Assembly: GCA_016647705.1 (NCBI GenBank)
Contig: JAENRU010000488.1
Coordinates: 747,501-811,500, forward strand
DNA length: 64,000 nucleotides
Direction of reading: 5' to 3'
From: Eucommia ulmoides
Lineage: Eukaryota; Streptophyta; Magnoliopsida; Garryales; Eucommiaceae
Shown here: positions 24,145 to 34,660 of the stretch, piece after piece
Numbering within the stretch: position 1 is the first letter of the stretch
Layout of the letters: each line of letters starts with the position of its first letter
Made by a program: the position numbers and the translations under genes
The notes under the pieces: generated by a model
Database searches by the model: none
Told to the model about the DNA's origin: nothing
Seen by the model: only the letters and a program-made list of their open reading frames with translations

Positions 24145-27100
24145 ATAGCTGACTCTGATGCATCTCAGGTTATCACTACTGTTCTGAATGAAATTAATTA
24201 TGTCTTATGGGCTCAAGAGATGTCTAGTTTTCTCCGTGGACGGCGATTGTAGCGTTTCGTGACTGGAGATATCACTGAACCTGAGCAGAAGGACAACGAA
24301 GATAAGGTCAAACATTGACCGTCTAGAGGACTGAGATAGAAAAAATTACTAAATTCTCACATGGTTTCGTGCTACTATCATTATAGAGATCAAACTTTAA
24401 TTTGGTACAATCCAGAAAGCTAAAGAAGCTTGGGATATTCTCTAGGACCGCTATACCAAGGCAGACATCTCGAATTGGTATCGCCTTCTCTCCACCCTCC
24501 ATAGTATGTGCCAAGAACCTGGGCAAACCGTCAATAGTTTCCTATGCTAGATGACTGCCGTCTGGGATAAGTTGGCTATCACTGAGCCCACCTGGGAATG
24601 CACAAAAAAGGCCACCATTCATGCCAAATACTGAACAGAGACACATATTATGCAATTCCTAATGGGCTTGGGGGAAGAATTTGAGCCTGTACGAGCTTCA
24701 ATCCTTCACCGGGGCATGCTAGCTTTTCTAAACAATGTCCTTTCTTATCTACTCAGTGAGAAAACACGTTTTGCGACACTACAAAACTCACATACGGATG
24801 TTTCCCTAGCAGCGCCAGTTGCTCCTGCAACATCAGTTACTCTTGCAACACTAGGAGGGAAGCCAAACTCATCCCAGAAGCCCTTATATTGCAGGTATTG
24901 TTATTCACAAGGGTATAAATTGCTCAAATGTCCTTCTCGCCTATGTAAGATCTGCAGGGAACTGGGCCACTATCTTGCAGACTGCCCTAAACTTTCATAT
25001 GAAAATCAGTCAAATGGAAACCAATATTGCTCTCGAGGCTCTCATAATCGGTCATATTTCAAGTTAAAGAATGCTGCTGCTGTAGCCACTAATGCTACAC
25101 CAATTTCATCCAGCTTTCCACTTGATTGGAATGGTTTCTGCACTGAGCTTACTGAGTCTCTAAATAAAATTGGTAAAAATGTAGCCATGTCAGCTACACC
25201 AGGTACATCTTGATGGTATTTTGATTCTGCTTGTTGCAATCATATGGCATCTAATTCCTCTATCTTTTTTTCTAAAATCCGTGATGAGCAAGCACCTACT
25301 ATTCATATTGCCAATGGATTAAATATGTTGGTTAGCCATACTGGATATGTTGACAGTTCTCATTTATCTCTTTCTAATACATATTTGGTCCCTAAGCTTA
25401 CGCTCAACCTTATATCTATTGGACAATTATAAGATCTTAGACTTGATTTGCATTTTTTTTCTATTGGTTGTTGTGTGTAGGACCCTCAGACAGAAAAACT
25501 CCTTGGGACTGGCCGTAAAGTTGGATGTCTCTTTGAACTTACTCATCTCCAAGTCCCATCCTCATAATCACCAAACCAATCAGTCGCATCCATCCCAAGA
25601 CTCTCACCCCTGGAATTGTGACACTCTCGGTTAGGTCACACTTCATTCAGTCACCTTCGTTCTCTTATTTCTAGTGGAAAGTTAGGTTCATTGTTATTTC
25701 AGGCGCGAGGCGCACTGAGGCGCAATGACCCCCGAGGCGGCGAGGCGCAAGGCGAGACGCGGGCTTCTTTGAAGCGAGGCACACATTTTAAATATTTGTT
25801 TTTCTATTGTCATGGACGCGGAAAGTATTCAAATCTCACTAAAATAAAACATATATTGCATATTTAGCAATAAAAATTAAAGGGAAGTTAAAAACAATTT
25901 CGAACTAATTTCATGTAATATTGCACTTCAAATCGAACTCCAAGGACCAATAATTGGGGGCAAGTTAAAAAAATAATTGATAACTATACTCAAAAAATCA
26001 AAATTAAGGACCAATATTAACTAATTGAGGGTTAATATCAATGTTGTAAAAGGCGGGGGCGTTGGGCGGGACGTTTTAACTTGTCCAGGGCGTCGAGCGT
26101 AAATCCAATGATACATAAATTTTTAATATTTTAAAAATATTATGAATAATTAAAAAAAAATCAAAAAAATTATTAAAAAAGATATTATAAGATTGTAATT
26201 ATTACCTATCTTATAACTTAAAATGTATAATTTAGTCAATTGATTCTTAAACATATAACTAGACATGCTGAACGACGACAACCCAATTGACGATCGGCAC
26301 GAACGACGACGAAGCTCGCAGCTTCAGTATGATCGACTATCGGCTTCTAGACGACCGACGAAGCTCGCAACTTTAGTACAACTGACGACCTAATTTACGA
26401 TCGACTTCTAGACGAACGATGACTGACGAAGTTTGCAGTTTCAGTACGACTGACGAAGCTCGCAGCTTCAGTACGACTGACAATTAGCTTCTGAACGACG
26501 ACGACGACCTAATTGATCGACAAATCTTGCAATACAACTGATGAAGCTCGTAGCTTCAGTATGACCATCGATCGGCTTCAAAGAGGTGTGTTTCAGCGCC
26601 TCACTGCTGAAGCGCGCGCCTCTTTGAAGGCACCTCACCTCATCACCAAGAGGGGCATTCTTATCACCTCGCCTCAAGGCGCGTGCCTCGTGCGCCTCAG
26701 GCGCGCCTTTCACAACATTGGTTAGGTTCATTTCAGAATGAGTCTTTTTATTGTTTTCATTGTCAACTTGTAAAACAACCAGCTTTACCTTTTAATGAGA
26801 GTCAGTCTGTTTCCCTTGTACTTTTTGATTTAGTAAATTCTGATATTTGAGGACCTTAGCCTCATGCAACAATGGGTGGTGCTCGTTATTTTGTTATATT
26901 TGTGGATGACTATTCTCGATATACATGGTTGTTTCTTATGAAAAACCGATTTGAATTTTTTCAAATATATTCTGATTTTTCTTCTATGGTTTAAACTTAA
27001 TTATCTCGGAATATCAAGTTTTTTTATTCAGATAATGTAATGGAATACAAAGACCGTGTTTTTCTAAACATACTTCACAAAAATGACACTCTTCCCCATT

Positions 27101-29383
27101 GCTCGTGTCCTGTAACCTCCCAACAAAATGGATGAGCCGAACGCAAACATAAACACATTCTTGACACCGTTCATGCTCTACTCATTTATTCTTCATGTCC
27201 TGAGTACTTCTGGGGTGATGCAACCTTAATTGCAGTGTACATAATCAACCGTGTTCCTTCAGCCATAATCTAAAATCAATCCCCATTTGAGGTCTTTTCG
27301 GTAAGCCTCTTGATTACTCTGAACTCAAAGTTTTTTGGTTGCGTTTGTTTTGTTCTTCTTAAATCACATGAACATAACAAATTGAAACCAATGGCTCACC
27401 TATGTTGTTTAATTGGATATGGTATTGAACATAAGGGGTATCGATTTTGGGATCCCATTTATAAAACTCTTTGTATTTCTCGTCATTTCGTTTTTTAGGA
27501 ACATCAAATATTTTATTCCTTACGGTCATTTGACATGTCTACCATCCCTAACTCCAGATTCTTTACTGATCTATCTATTGAGTTTTTTTCTTGAGGACCT
27601 AGTTTCAGGTATTGTCGAGTCCATTTTTGACCCACCAACTGATTTTACCCCTCCAGATCCAGCTCCAGCTGACCTCACCCCTATGATTCAATCGGACGTC
27701 CCTGAGGATATTCCTATGTCTGATGAGTCTGCATTGACTTTCTTTGAGGTTCATCATCCAGATCACCCCCGCAGATCTACCAGGGTAACTCATCGTCCCT
27801 CTCATCTCCATGATTTCCATTATTTTTCTATTATACTTCATCTGCATGAGCCTCAATCCTATAAAGAGGCTAGTACTAATCCTCTTTGGCAGAAAGCAAT
27901 GGACGAAGAATTTCAGGCCCTAGCCAAAACTCATACTTGGGATATCGTGGATCTGCCTCCTAGGAAAACTTTTATTGGGTGCAAATGGGTGTTTCAGATC
28001 AAGACGCTTTCTAATAACTCGGTTGACCGATATAAAGCCCAACTTGTTTCCAAGGACTTTGCTCAAGAATATGACATTGACTATGAAAAGACCTTTGCTC
28101 CAGTGGTGAGGCTCATATCTGTTCGTACACTTTTTGCCATTATTGCCATTTGAAAGTGAAATCTTTTTCAAATGGATATTAAAAATGCATTTCTTAATGG
28201 CGACCTACTTGAGGAAGTTTATATGCATCTACCTCCCGGCCTAGCTACCATTCGAAATAAAGTTTGTCGTCTTTGTCGTTCTTTATATGGATTGAAACAA
28301 GGTCCAAGTGTCTGGCTTGCCAAATTTAGTACTACTATTCATCAGTTTGGGTTTACATCTAGTGATCATGATTCGGTTCTATTTATTCGCCACACTGTCA
28401 ATGGTATTATCTTTCTTTTACTGTACGTGGATGATATGGTTATTACTGGAAATAATCTACGTGGCATTTCTGAACTGAAACAATTTCTCAATGGCCAATT
28501 CAAGATGAAAGATCTTGGTGTACTCACCTATTTTCTTGGCCTCGAAGTCTCATCCGGTTCAGATGAATATTTTCTCTCTCAGGCTAAATATGTCTCTGAT
28601 CTTTTTTCCAAGGCTGGGATCACTGACTCCACTACTACCACTACTCCCCTCGAACCAAACATTAGACTTACTCTACTCGATGGTTCACCTCTTCTGGTGG
28701 TCACTCTATATTATCAATTGGTTGAAAGTCTTGTATACCTCACTATCACTCGCCCCGAAATTGCTTATGCTGGTCACCAGGTCAGTCAGTACTTGTCTGC
28801 TCCTTGGATTGCTCATTACTCGGCTGTTCTTCGCATCCTTCGGTATTTCAAGGGTACTATGTTTCATGTATTTCATTTTTCAGCTCAGTCTACTCTCATC
28901 TTACATGCTTATTCTGATGCTGATTGGGCTAGTGACTCCACCGACAAACGTTCAACTACTGGCTACTGTTTCTTCTTGGGTAACTCTCTCATTTTCTAAT
29001 GTAGTAAGAAACAAACTGTGGTTGCTCGCTCCAGCACTGAAGCTGAATATCGTGCCAAGGCTGATGCAACTCAAGAACTTTTCTGGCTTCGATGGTTATT
29101 AGCTGATATGGGTATGCCTTCTCCTACTGCCACTACCATACACTATGACAATAAGAGTGCTATTCAGATCACTCATAATGATGTCTGTCACGAGTGTACA
29201 AAATACATCAAGACTGATTGCCACTTCATCCGCCATCACATTCACCAAAATACAGTTTGCCTACAATCTGTTAGTTCACCTGATCAAACTGCAGACATTT
29301 TTACTAAGGTTCATCCACCTGGACGCTTTCACTCTTTGGTTATCAAACTCAAGTTCACCTCCCACTTACCGCCTTTAGTTTGA
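24145..29383 (+). pseudogene. Copia gag-pol polyprotein, decayed
   Basis: The expected start codon is ATA at 24145 (ATG in copy 1). Gag is open from 24650 with one CCHC knuckle (CKICRELGHYLADC) and one whose histidine is now tyrosine. Protease WYFDSACCNHM follows a stop near 25213. Pre-integrase LWNCDTLG/WHSRLGH-like region is frameshifted near 25620. Integrase after the MULE shows FVDDYSRYTW, YSDN and ERKHKHIL, the D-D-E residues. Reverse transcriptase spans 27840-28600 with MDIKNAFLNG and YVDD (28424). RNase H shows DADWASD (28915) and SSTEAEYRA (29030). Internal stops lie at 28152, 28158 and 28997. Not functional. Confidence 0.92.
25691..26720. mobile_element. GC-rich MULE nested in copia (10-bp target duplication)
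   Basis: Flanked by GTTAGGTTCA at 25681-25690 and 26721-26730, and removing it restores the copia reading context. The ends are imperfect inverted repeats: left TTGTTATTTCAGGCGCGAGG; right, reverse complemented, CAATGTTGTGAAAGGCGCG. Both ends are full of AGGCGC words. A 10-bp duplication fits Mutator-like elements. The interior has no transposase; it contains repeated GACGAAGCTCGCAGCTTC words around 26300-26560, each near a CGACGACGA stretch. Confidence 0.8.
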
Positions 29384-29548
29384 GGGGGGATGTTAATGTA
29401 ATAATGGGCTTGGCTCATGTGGCCCATTAGGGCAAAACCCTAACCCCTACTTCCCCTATAAATACCTGTGTATAGCGTTGTAGTCTATGTATCTTTTCTC
29501 ATAATATCAATACATGATTCATTCTCTCACGTTTCAATCATTTTAACA
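29382..29548 (+). repeat. Copia polypurine tract and 3' LTR
   Basis: GAGGGGGGA (29382-29390) primes plus-strand synthesis in LTR elements. The LTR itself is 29391-29548 with intact TG...CA ends and CCTATAAATA at about 29454. Confidence 0.9.
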
Positions 29549-30055
29549 GTATCAATAGTCAACTTTTTCGAACTCTTTTCTAATATGGTGTTTAGCTAAT
29601 TTCAATCTTTTTAAATAACTAAGAACATCAATAATTAATTAATTAAATAAATGATAGAATCGAGAGAAAATACATATTGGGCTGATCGAGGCGTGTAAAC
29701 ACTGTTTTAAGAAGAGATACGCTCCTTCTATGCACAGGATTGAATGACGAGCCATTTCCAAGATACAAAGATCTAGGAAGTCAAGGTGCAAGCATGATAA
29801 CCTAATATTGAACTGATTGCGAACTCTATTGCCTGTAAACATCAAGTATATAATATATGTGAAATATCACAAAATATAATTTCTTTCTATTTTTATGTCT
29901 CAATAAAACCATACTATTTCATATACAATCATCATCTAGTATCAAACTATTTTATCTAAATTTCTCTACATCACTTTTTTCTCTTCCTTTTCTATATATT
30001 CTTTTATTTATATAGTATATGAATTATTTAACTCTTATTATAATATTAAGTACTA
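29549..30055. other. AT-rich sequence, nothing recognised
   Basis: Just after the 3' LTR, GTATCAATAGTCAACTTTTT resembles the PBS and leader start of the same element. Otherwise no features. A minus-strand open frame at 29639-29845 has no recognisable content. Confidence 0.4.
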
Positions 30056-30072
30056 ATAATATTATAATTAAT

Positions 30073-30257
30073 TTTTTCTTGGTATAATCACGAGTGTCCC
30101 TACAACCACACAAGGTGTGAGACTAATATTGTTCGGGGTTCCGTGGTTGTCCCTCCTAACAAGTGTTTTTCCACAGACTCGAACCATTGATCTTGAAGAG
30201 GCCCCTCAATTGTTTTAATTCAAGCGTGTCTTGCCGTTTAAGCCACATTATGTTGGT
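30073..30257 (-). mobile_element. tRNA-derived SINE with 17-bp target duplication
   Basis: On the minus strand an A-box-like TGGCTTAAACGG (30234-30245) and a B-box-like GGTTCGAGTCT (30175-30185), 48 bases apart, form an internal RNA polymerase III promoter. The body ends in CCAAGAAAAA. It is flanked by ATAATATTATAATTAAT at 30056-30072 and 30258-30274, a 17-bp duplication typical of LINE-driven retroposition. SINE family not assigned. Confidence 0.75.
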
Positions 30258-30363
30258 ATAATATTATAATTAATAAAATTTCTAAGTTTATACATAAATA
30301 TTATAATAAATTACTATAATGGAATTCAAAAAATCATTTTAATAAATTTTATAATTTAATCAG

Positions 30364-30482
30364 AACACATAATTATAACCATTATAAATATATTATTTTA
30401 TAATACATAATTATAACCATTATGAATATATTATAACCATTATTAGAACACATAATTATAACCATTATAAATATATTATTAA
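30364..30482. repeat. AT-rich tandem repeat
   Basis: Three or four copies of ATAATTATAACCATTATAAA with AATATATTATT spacers occur in the distal upstream region of the germin gene. Confidence 0.8.
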
Positions 30483-30730
30483 TAATAATTTTATTAAATA
30501 AAATAATATAATTTATATATATAATAAAATATTTAATTTTAAATTATTTTCCTAATAACTGCTACCTTTGAAAAGTAAATCAGATAAAATGTCAAATGTT
30601 GTTTCTTGCAGTGGTTTGAAAGATGGTGGCTCATGACAATTTTTTTTTCTTAAAAAATACTGGTCTACCTATGGAAACAGCCTTGTGTTCTCATTGCTTA
30701 AAACACAAGCCATGCGCTCACTCATTGTTC

Positions 30731-30738
30731 TATATAAA
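30731..30738 (+). promoter_or_regulatory. TATA box of the germin-like gene
   Basis: TATATAAA lies 62 bases before the ATG, a normal plant spacing for a short leader. The leader contains AAATCAGCAAATCG and CACCCACCGAAA directly before the start. Confidence 0.75.
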
Positions 30739-30792
30739 CCTATCCAAACCCCTCCATGAAATCAGCAAATCGAATCAGAACACCCACCGAAA

Positions 30793-31422
30793 ATGATTCG
30801 GTTTTTCTTCTTCATTTGTTTCCTCGTCTTCTCCTCCTCCAATGCAGCTGTTCAAGACTTCTGTGTGGGCAACCTAGAACTCCCTGAAGGCCCTGCGGGT
30901 TACGTCTGCAAGAACCCTGCTAATGTCACAGTGGATGACTTTGTGTTTTCGGGGCTAGCCGTGGCCGGAAACACTTCCAACATCGCAAAAGCCGCTGCAA
31001 CTGCGGCATTTTCCGCTCAATTTCCGGGGTTGAATGGCCTGGGCCTCTCCATGGCGCGGTTGGACGTGGCCCCCGGCGGAGTGATTCCAATGCACACACA
31101 CCGTGGTGGCTCCGAAGTGATTATAATGATTCAGGGCTCCCTTACTGCTGGTTTCATCTCCTCGGCCGACGTCCCTTATGTGAAAACATTGAAGGTGGGT
31201 GAAATCATGATATTTCCTCAGGGGTTGTTGCATTTTCAAGTAAATGAAGGTCACAGACCGGCTCTTGCCTTTGTGAGTTTGAACAGCCCAAGCCCTGGCT
31301 TCCAAACCATCGCTACATCATTGTTTAGGAACGACTTGCCGTCCAAGTACGTGGAAGCGACCACATTCATTGATGCTGCTGAGGTGAAGAAGCTCAAGGC
31401 TGTCTTCGGAGGCACTGGCTAA
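30793..31422 (+). CDS. Germin-like protein (cupin, ABP19/20-like)
   Basis: A complete 209-residue single-exon germin-like protein, a secreted cell-wall glycoprotein of the cupin superfamily. Residues 1-18 or 1-19 are a signal peptide ([13 protein letters not shown]...NA). Cys24 and Cys39 form the N-terminal disulfide pair of the family. Sequons are at Asn44 and Asn60. Germin box 1 has [10 protein letters not shown] with metal ligands His101, His103 and Glu108; box 2 has FPQGLLHFQ with His147. The usual proline after the second histidine is arginine. Family members bind manganese and variously show superoxide dismutase, oxalate oxidase or other activities; the wording PEGPAGYVC, ending VFGGTG, is closest to auxin-binding protein ABP19/20-type members. 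Length and ends are normal. A broken tandem copy lies 1.8 kb downstream. The enzymatic activity cannot be read from sequence. Confidence 0.95.
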   Translation: MIRFFFFICFLVFSSSNAAVQDFCVGNLELPEGPAGYVCKNPANVTVDDFVFSGLAVAGNTSNIAKAAATAAFSAQFPGLNGLGLSMARLDVAPGGVIPMHTHRGGSEVIIMIQGSLTAGFISSADVPYVKTLKVGEIMIFPQGLLHFQVNEGHRPALAFVSLNSPSPGFQTIATSLFRNDLPSKYVEATTFIDAAEVKKLKAVFGGTG

Positions 31423-31716
31423 GATTGCCTTCGCCAAAAATGTAGTATCTAAACATGCAAAATAACAATATGTATCGGCAATAAATCCCGTATCAAACGT
31501 TCTTCTATATTTTATATAACATACATATACTCGGTCTGAAACATATTAAAACTATATAAGCCAATATATTGGCTAGCCTTCAAAAAGAACCCGGAAACTG
31601 CCATAACCATTCTGCTATGTTTTTGGTATCAAGCAAAGCAAGGCTTAAAGCTCTAAACTTGCACCATCTGTCAATACACTGTGGGCAGAAACAAATGACA
31701 TTGATTAATAAAACAA
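31423..31716 (+). other. Germin 3' UTR and intergenic sequence
   Basis: AATAAA at 31480-31485, 58 bases after the stop, is a plausible poly(A) signal. The rest shows nothing recognisable. Confidence 0.5.
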
Positions 31717-31941
31717 GGGTTAATTGCACTTTATCCCCTTGTGGTTTGCACCTTTTGCACTTTATCCTACTGTGGTTTGGATGTCAGTACTTTACCCCCC
31801 TATAGTCTTGGACTAAACTGCAATGGTAACTTCGTTAACGGAAAATATAAAATGTTGATTTTACCCTTCTTTAATTATTAATACTTATTCTGGGAAGAAT
31901 CCAAAAGGTCCAAACCATAAGGGGGTACAGTGCAATTAACC
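31717..31941. mobile_element. MITE of the GGGTTAAT...CCCC family, copy A
   Basis: Starts GGGTTAATTGCACTTTATCC and ends with the reverse complement form GTACAGTGCAATTAACC. Interior phrases such as TGTGGTTTG and TTTACCC recur in the other copies at 32873, 35326, 39030 and 48563. The right flank has changed and no target duplication is visible. It lies inside the duplicated germin unit, so it predates that duplication. Confidence 0.75.
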
Positions 31942-32589
31942 ACCATTCTCTCTCTCTCTCCCCGCGATCACCACTTTCGTCCACCATGTCATTAGCACCA
32001 CGCCGGACACCCTCAACCACCCCTGTCTCTCTCTCTCTCCCTATATTTCTCTATTAGAGCTGAAAATCAGAAAAATAAAACAAAAAAGAGATTACGAAAG
32101 TGAAAAATGAATGGGGAGGCTCCGATTCGCCTTCGATTCAGACCGCCATGGCTGCAACAAAAGGTTGCCATACGTGAGAATCTCTCATCCTTGCAGACCT
32201 TCCGAGTTTCCTTGCTAAGCTGCGGCTCAATTAAGATTATCCTTTTCTGAAAAGATCATCACTGCCTCATACAATATGTTTGGATCGAGGAATAAGGGCC
32301 CTTTGGATAGAGAGAGAGAGAGAGAGAGAGAGGCATTTACAGCCATCCATGAGAATTGTATATCGTTTAGTGTGTGTATGTATGAAAGAATAAGGGTTGT
32401 CGCTTTTCTAATCAGCATTAGGTTGAAATCACTAGCGATGATTGGGCGAACAGAGAGGGGCAACCACCATTTGAAACCTCCCATCTCTTTGCTCAACCGC
32501 TGCCTCATGAGTTATTTACCGAATAAATAGTTTTTTTAAAAAAAATTACTGAAAATGAGTATATTTCAACTTATTTACCAAACTCACGC
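31942..32589. other. Spacer of duplicated unit 1 and inter-unit sequence
   Basis: Contains the segments listed for the tandem duplication, including a (GA)n tract at 32312-32333, followed by about 200 bases unique to this position. No gene recognised. Confidence 0.4.
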
Positions 32590-32877
32590 TACCCAGGATT
32601 GTGATCCTCGGGTACTAAAACCCGGTGTTACGAACCCTGCTAATGTCATAGAGGATGACTTTGTGTTTTCAGGGCTAGCCGTGGCCGGAAACATTTCCAA
32701 CATCGCAAAAGCCGCTGCGACTGTGGCATTTTCCGCTCAATTTCTGGGGTTGAATGGCCTAGGCCTCTCCATGGCGCGGTTGGACATGGCCCCCGGCGGA
32801 GTGATTCCAATGCACACACACCATGGTGGCTCTGAAGTGATTATAATGATTCAGGGCTCCCTTAATGCTGGTTTGCA
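32590..32877 (+). pseudogene. Truncated germin-like pseudogene
   Basis: From 32621 the frame is nearly identical to the intact germin from NPANV through MIQGSL, with conserved box 1 (HTHHGGSE, ligands kept). The signal peptide and Cys pair region is degenerate: only TQDCDP-like residues remain. At about 32870 the germin sequence stops in CTGGTTT and joins the MITE at its own TGGTTT, so box 2, the fourth metal ligand and the C terminus are gone. The frame continues into MITE sequence to 33043. No TATA box or leader like that of the intact gene is present. Non-functional as a cupin. Confidence 0.88.
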
Positions 32878-33043
32878 TCTTTTTCACTTTATCCCCTCGT
32901 GGTTTGGATGTCAGCACTTTACCCCCTATGGTCTTGGCCTAAATTGCAACGATAAATGTCGATTTTACCCTTCTTTAATTATTCATACTTATTCAGGGGG
33001 GAATCCAAAAGGTCCAAATCATAAGGAGGTAAAGTGCAATTAA
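32873..33043. mobile_element. MITE copy B (left part deleted)
   Basis: Corresponds to copy A from TGGTTTGCA onward and ends GTAAAGTGCAATTAACC. Its left end was removed by the deletion that truncated the germin copy. Confidence 0.75.
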
Positions 33044-33111
33044 CCACCATTCTCTCTCTCTCTCCCCGCCATCACCACTTTTGTCCACCATGTCATCACC
33101 ACCATACCCAG

Positions 33112-34280
33112 TGTCACAGGGTTGAAATTTTTACCTAAAAAATTGCAACCATGTGATGGCCTAATTGCACTGACAACTAGCATCTCCGGTGAATGCACTG
33201 TCATACAACAGAAATACATTGACAGTTTGTAAACACACACGTTCCTGTAATGAAATACAACAGGAATTCATTGAAACACTACCGGAAACGCACCCACGCA
33301 ACGGTACACAAACGTATTACGGGAAAACCCAACCTTATATTAATAAACTAAGGTTACAAGGAACCAATTACAACACTTAGTCTGAATTTCCGCAGGTATA
33401 CATTCAACCACCTAAAACAGATCAAAACAACAGTATTTATAGGAGAAGACAACAGTCAACAGCCCCAACTGCATAGGCAGACTACCGACACTTGTCCCAA
33501 CACTTGTCAGCACCACAAGAGTTGGTTTTCCTATCTGAAAACCAACCAAAAACCACCAGAAACTGCCCAGAACCGTTTGGTAACCCACAGTCCATCAACT
33601 CTCCCAAACTCAACATTCTTCCAGCGTTTTTGCACCATCCCAATGTCTAACCGTTGTCGTCTCATCTAATATTCAACCAACGTTCCCCAACGTCTTGCCA
33701 CACCGCTGCATGGCCGGGACGCGTTATTGCGCCCAACGACTGCCAACATCCCGTATGCATTTTTCGCACCAGAATGTACCGCCGCCCAACGGTGCGTTAT
33801 GCCCCTACATGACTATACCCACAACATAGCGTTGTGCCTAAGTTGCACTGTTTTGCCTCGGTACCGCACCGAGGTCTTCATTTGGGCCCGTGACTCCCCA
33901 CAAAAACCCCAATTCTGGCATACTCTGCCGACGCCACCAACGTGCGTCCACATTGCCCAACAGCGCACCATTTTGCCAACGCCTGCCCAACAGCTTGGTC
34001 TAGCGCCTCCCCACTCCTCTAACGCATGTTACCACGTCCATGACACTGTTTACAATGTAGCGTTGTGCCTACGTTGCACCGTTTTGCCTCGGTACCGCAC
34101 CGAGGTCTTCCTCACTGCCCAACACTCGCCGGTGTTGTGCCACAACGCTGTTGCCCACCGATAGGCACCAAGTTGGTGCCCTCTTTGCCAATGACCCCAT
34201 CTGTGCCGCATGCACCATGTCCGGTAGCAAATCGCACCAAATCGGTGCTGTTTGGTCCTCCAGCATTGTTAGGGTATAAA
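33112..34280 (-). mobile_element. LTR-like insertion in the second germin unit
   Basis: Absent from unit 1 at the matching point, so it is an insertion after duplication. On the minus strand it ends AACCCTGTGACA, like the solo LTR at 4690, and has CTCCTATAAATACTG (RC of 33434-33448) as a promoter-like box. It is GC-richer than its surroundings. Flanks ACCCAG (33106-33111) and ACCCGG (34281-34286) could be a mutated target duplication, but the minus-strand start (TTTATACCC) is not TG. A solo LTR is the best reading; a long open frame at 33727-34164 is probably incidental. Confidence 0.5.
33829..34110. repeat. Internal direct repeat of the LTR-like insertion
   Basis: A 51-bp segment beginning GCGTTGTGCCTA and ending CACCGAGGTCTTC occurs at 33829-33879 and 34060-34110 with three mismatches, 231 bases apart. 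Confidence 0.85.
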
Positions 34281-34660
34281 ACCCGGCCACCCACAACCAC
34301 CCCCGTTTCTCTCTCTTTCTCCCCCTATATTTCTCTATTAAAGTTGAAAATTAGAAAAATAAAACAAGAGATTTCGAAAGTGAAAAATGAATGGGGAAGC
34401 TCCAATTCCCTCTAATTCAGATCGTCGGCAACAAAAGGTTGCCATGCGAGAGAATGTCTCATCCTCGCAGACATTCTGAGTTGCCTTGCCAAGCTGCGGC
34501 TTAGTTCGGATCCTAAATATCCTTTTCAGAAAAAAGTTCGTCACTACCTCATACAATATGTTTGGATCGAGGAATAAGGGCCCACTTCGTTAGAGAGATA
34601 GATAGAGAGAGAGAGGCATTTACAACCATCCATGAGAAATATATTACGTTTAGTGAAATT

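Larger units (their letters stand above)
17585..26565. repeat. Large segmental duplication, copy 2
   Basis: Collinear with 589-12180 minus the solo LTR. Differences are point changes and short indels, many in homopolymers. Beyond 26565 this copy continues through the right end of the MULE and the rest of the copia element, which copy 1 lacks. Confidence 0.85.
23240..29548 (+). mobile_element. Ty1/copia retrotransposon, complete but dead
   Basis: Two 158-bp LTRs (23240-23397 and 29391-29548), a tRNA-Met-type primer site TGATATCAAGAG just after the 5' LTR, and a purine tract GAGGGGGGA before the 3' LTR frame a copia polyprotein in the order gag, protease, integrase, reverse transcriptase, RNase H. 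A 1030-bp MULE plus its target duplication sits between the pre-integrase motif and integrase. The short LTRs and WYFDSACC-type protease region would fit the Ale lineage, but that is a guess. Flanking 5-bp sequences (ATATT and GTATC) do not form a clear target duplication. Confidence 0.93.
30900..34660. repeat. Tandem duplication of the germin locus
   Basis: Unit 1 (about 30900-32385) and unit 2 (about 32590-34660) share, in order, germin coding sequence, the MITE, a CT-rich stretch with CACTTT(C/T)GTCCACCATGTC, a segment with GAAAGTGAAAAATGAATGGGG, AACAAAAGGTTGCCAT, and GTTTGGATCGAGGAATAAGG followed by (GA)n. Unit 2 has lost the germin 3' part and gained an insertion at 33112-34280. The shared non-germin part (31942-32385; 34281-34660) has no convincing ORF and may be gene-derived. 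Confidence 0.8.

Noticed and set aside
28515..29102. 195-codon plus-strand frame overlapping reverse transcriptase and RNase H
   Set aside because: Shadow frame of the copia polyprotein.
23235..29553. Target duplication for the copia element
   Set aside because: The adjacent 5-mers ATATT and GTATC differ; no reliable duplication could be assigned.
30955..31305. 116-codon frame antisense to the germin gene
   Set aside because: A shadow of the real coding strand; codons are dictated by the germin sequence.
33727..34415. 145- and 116-codon frames on the plus strand
   Set aside because: They lie in the LTR-like insertion, cover its internal repeat and resemble no protein.
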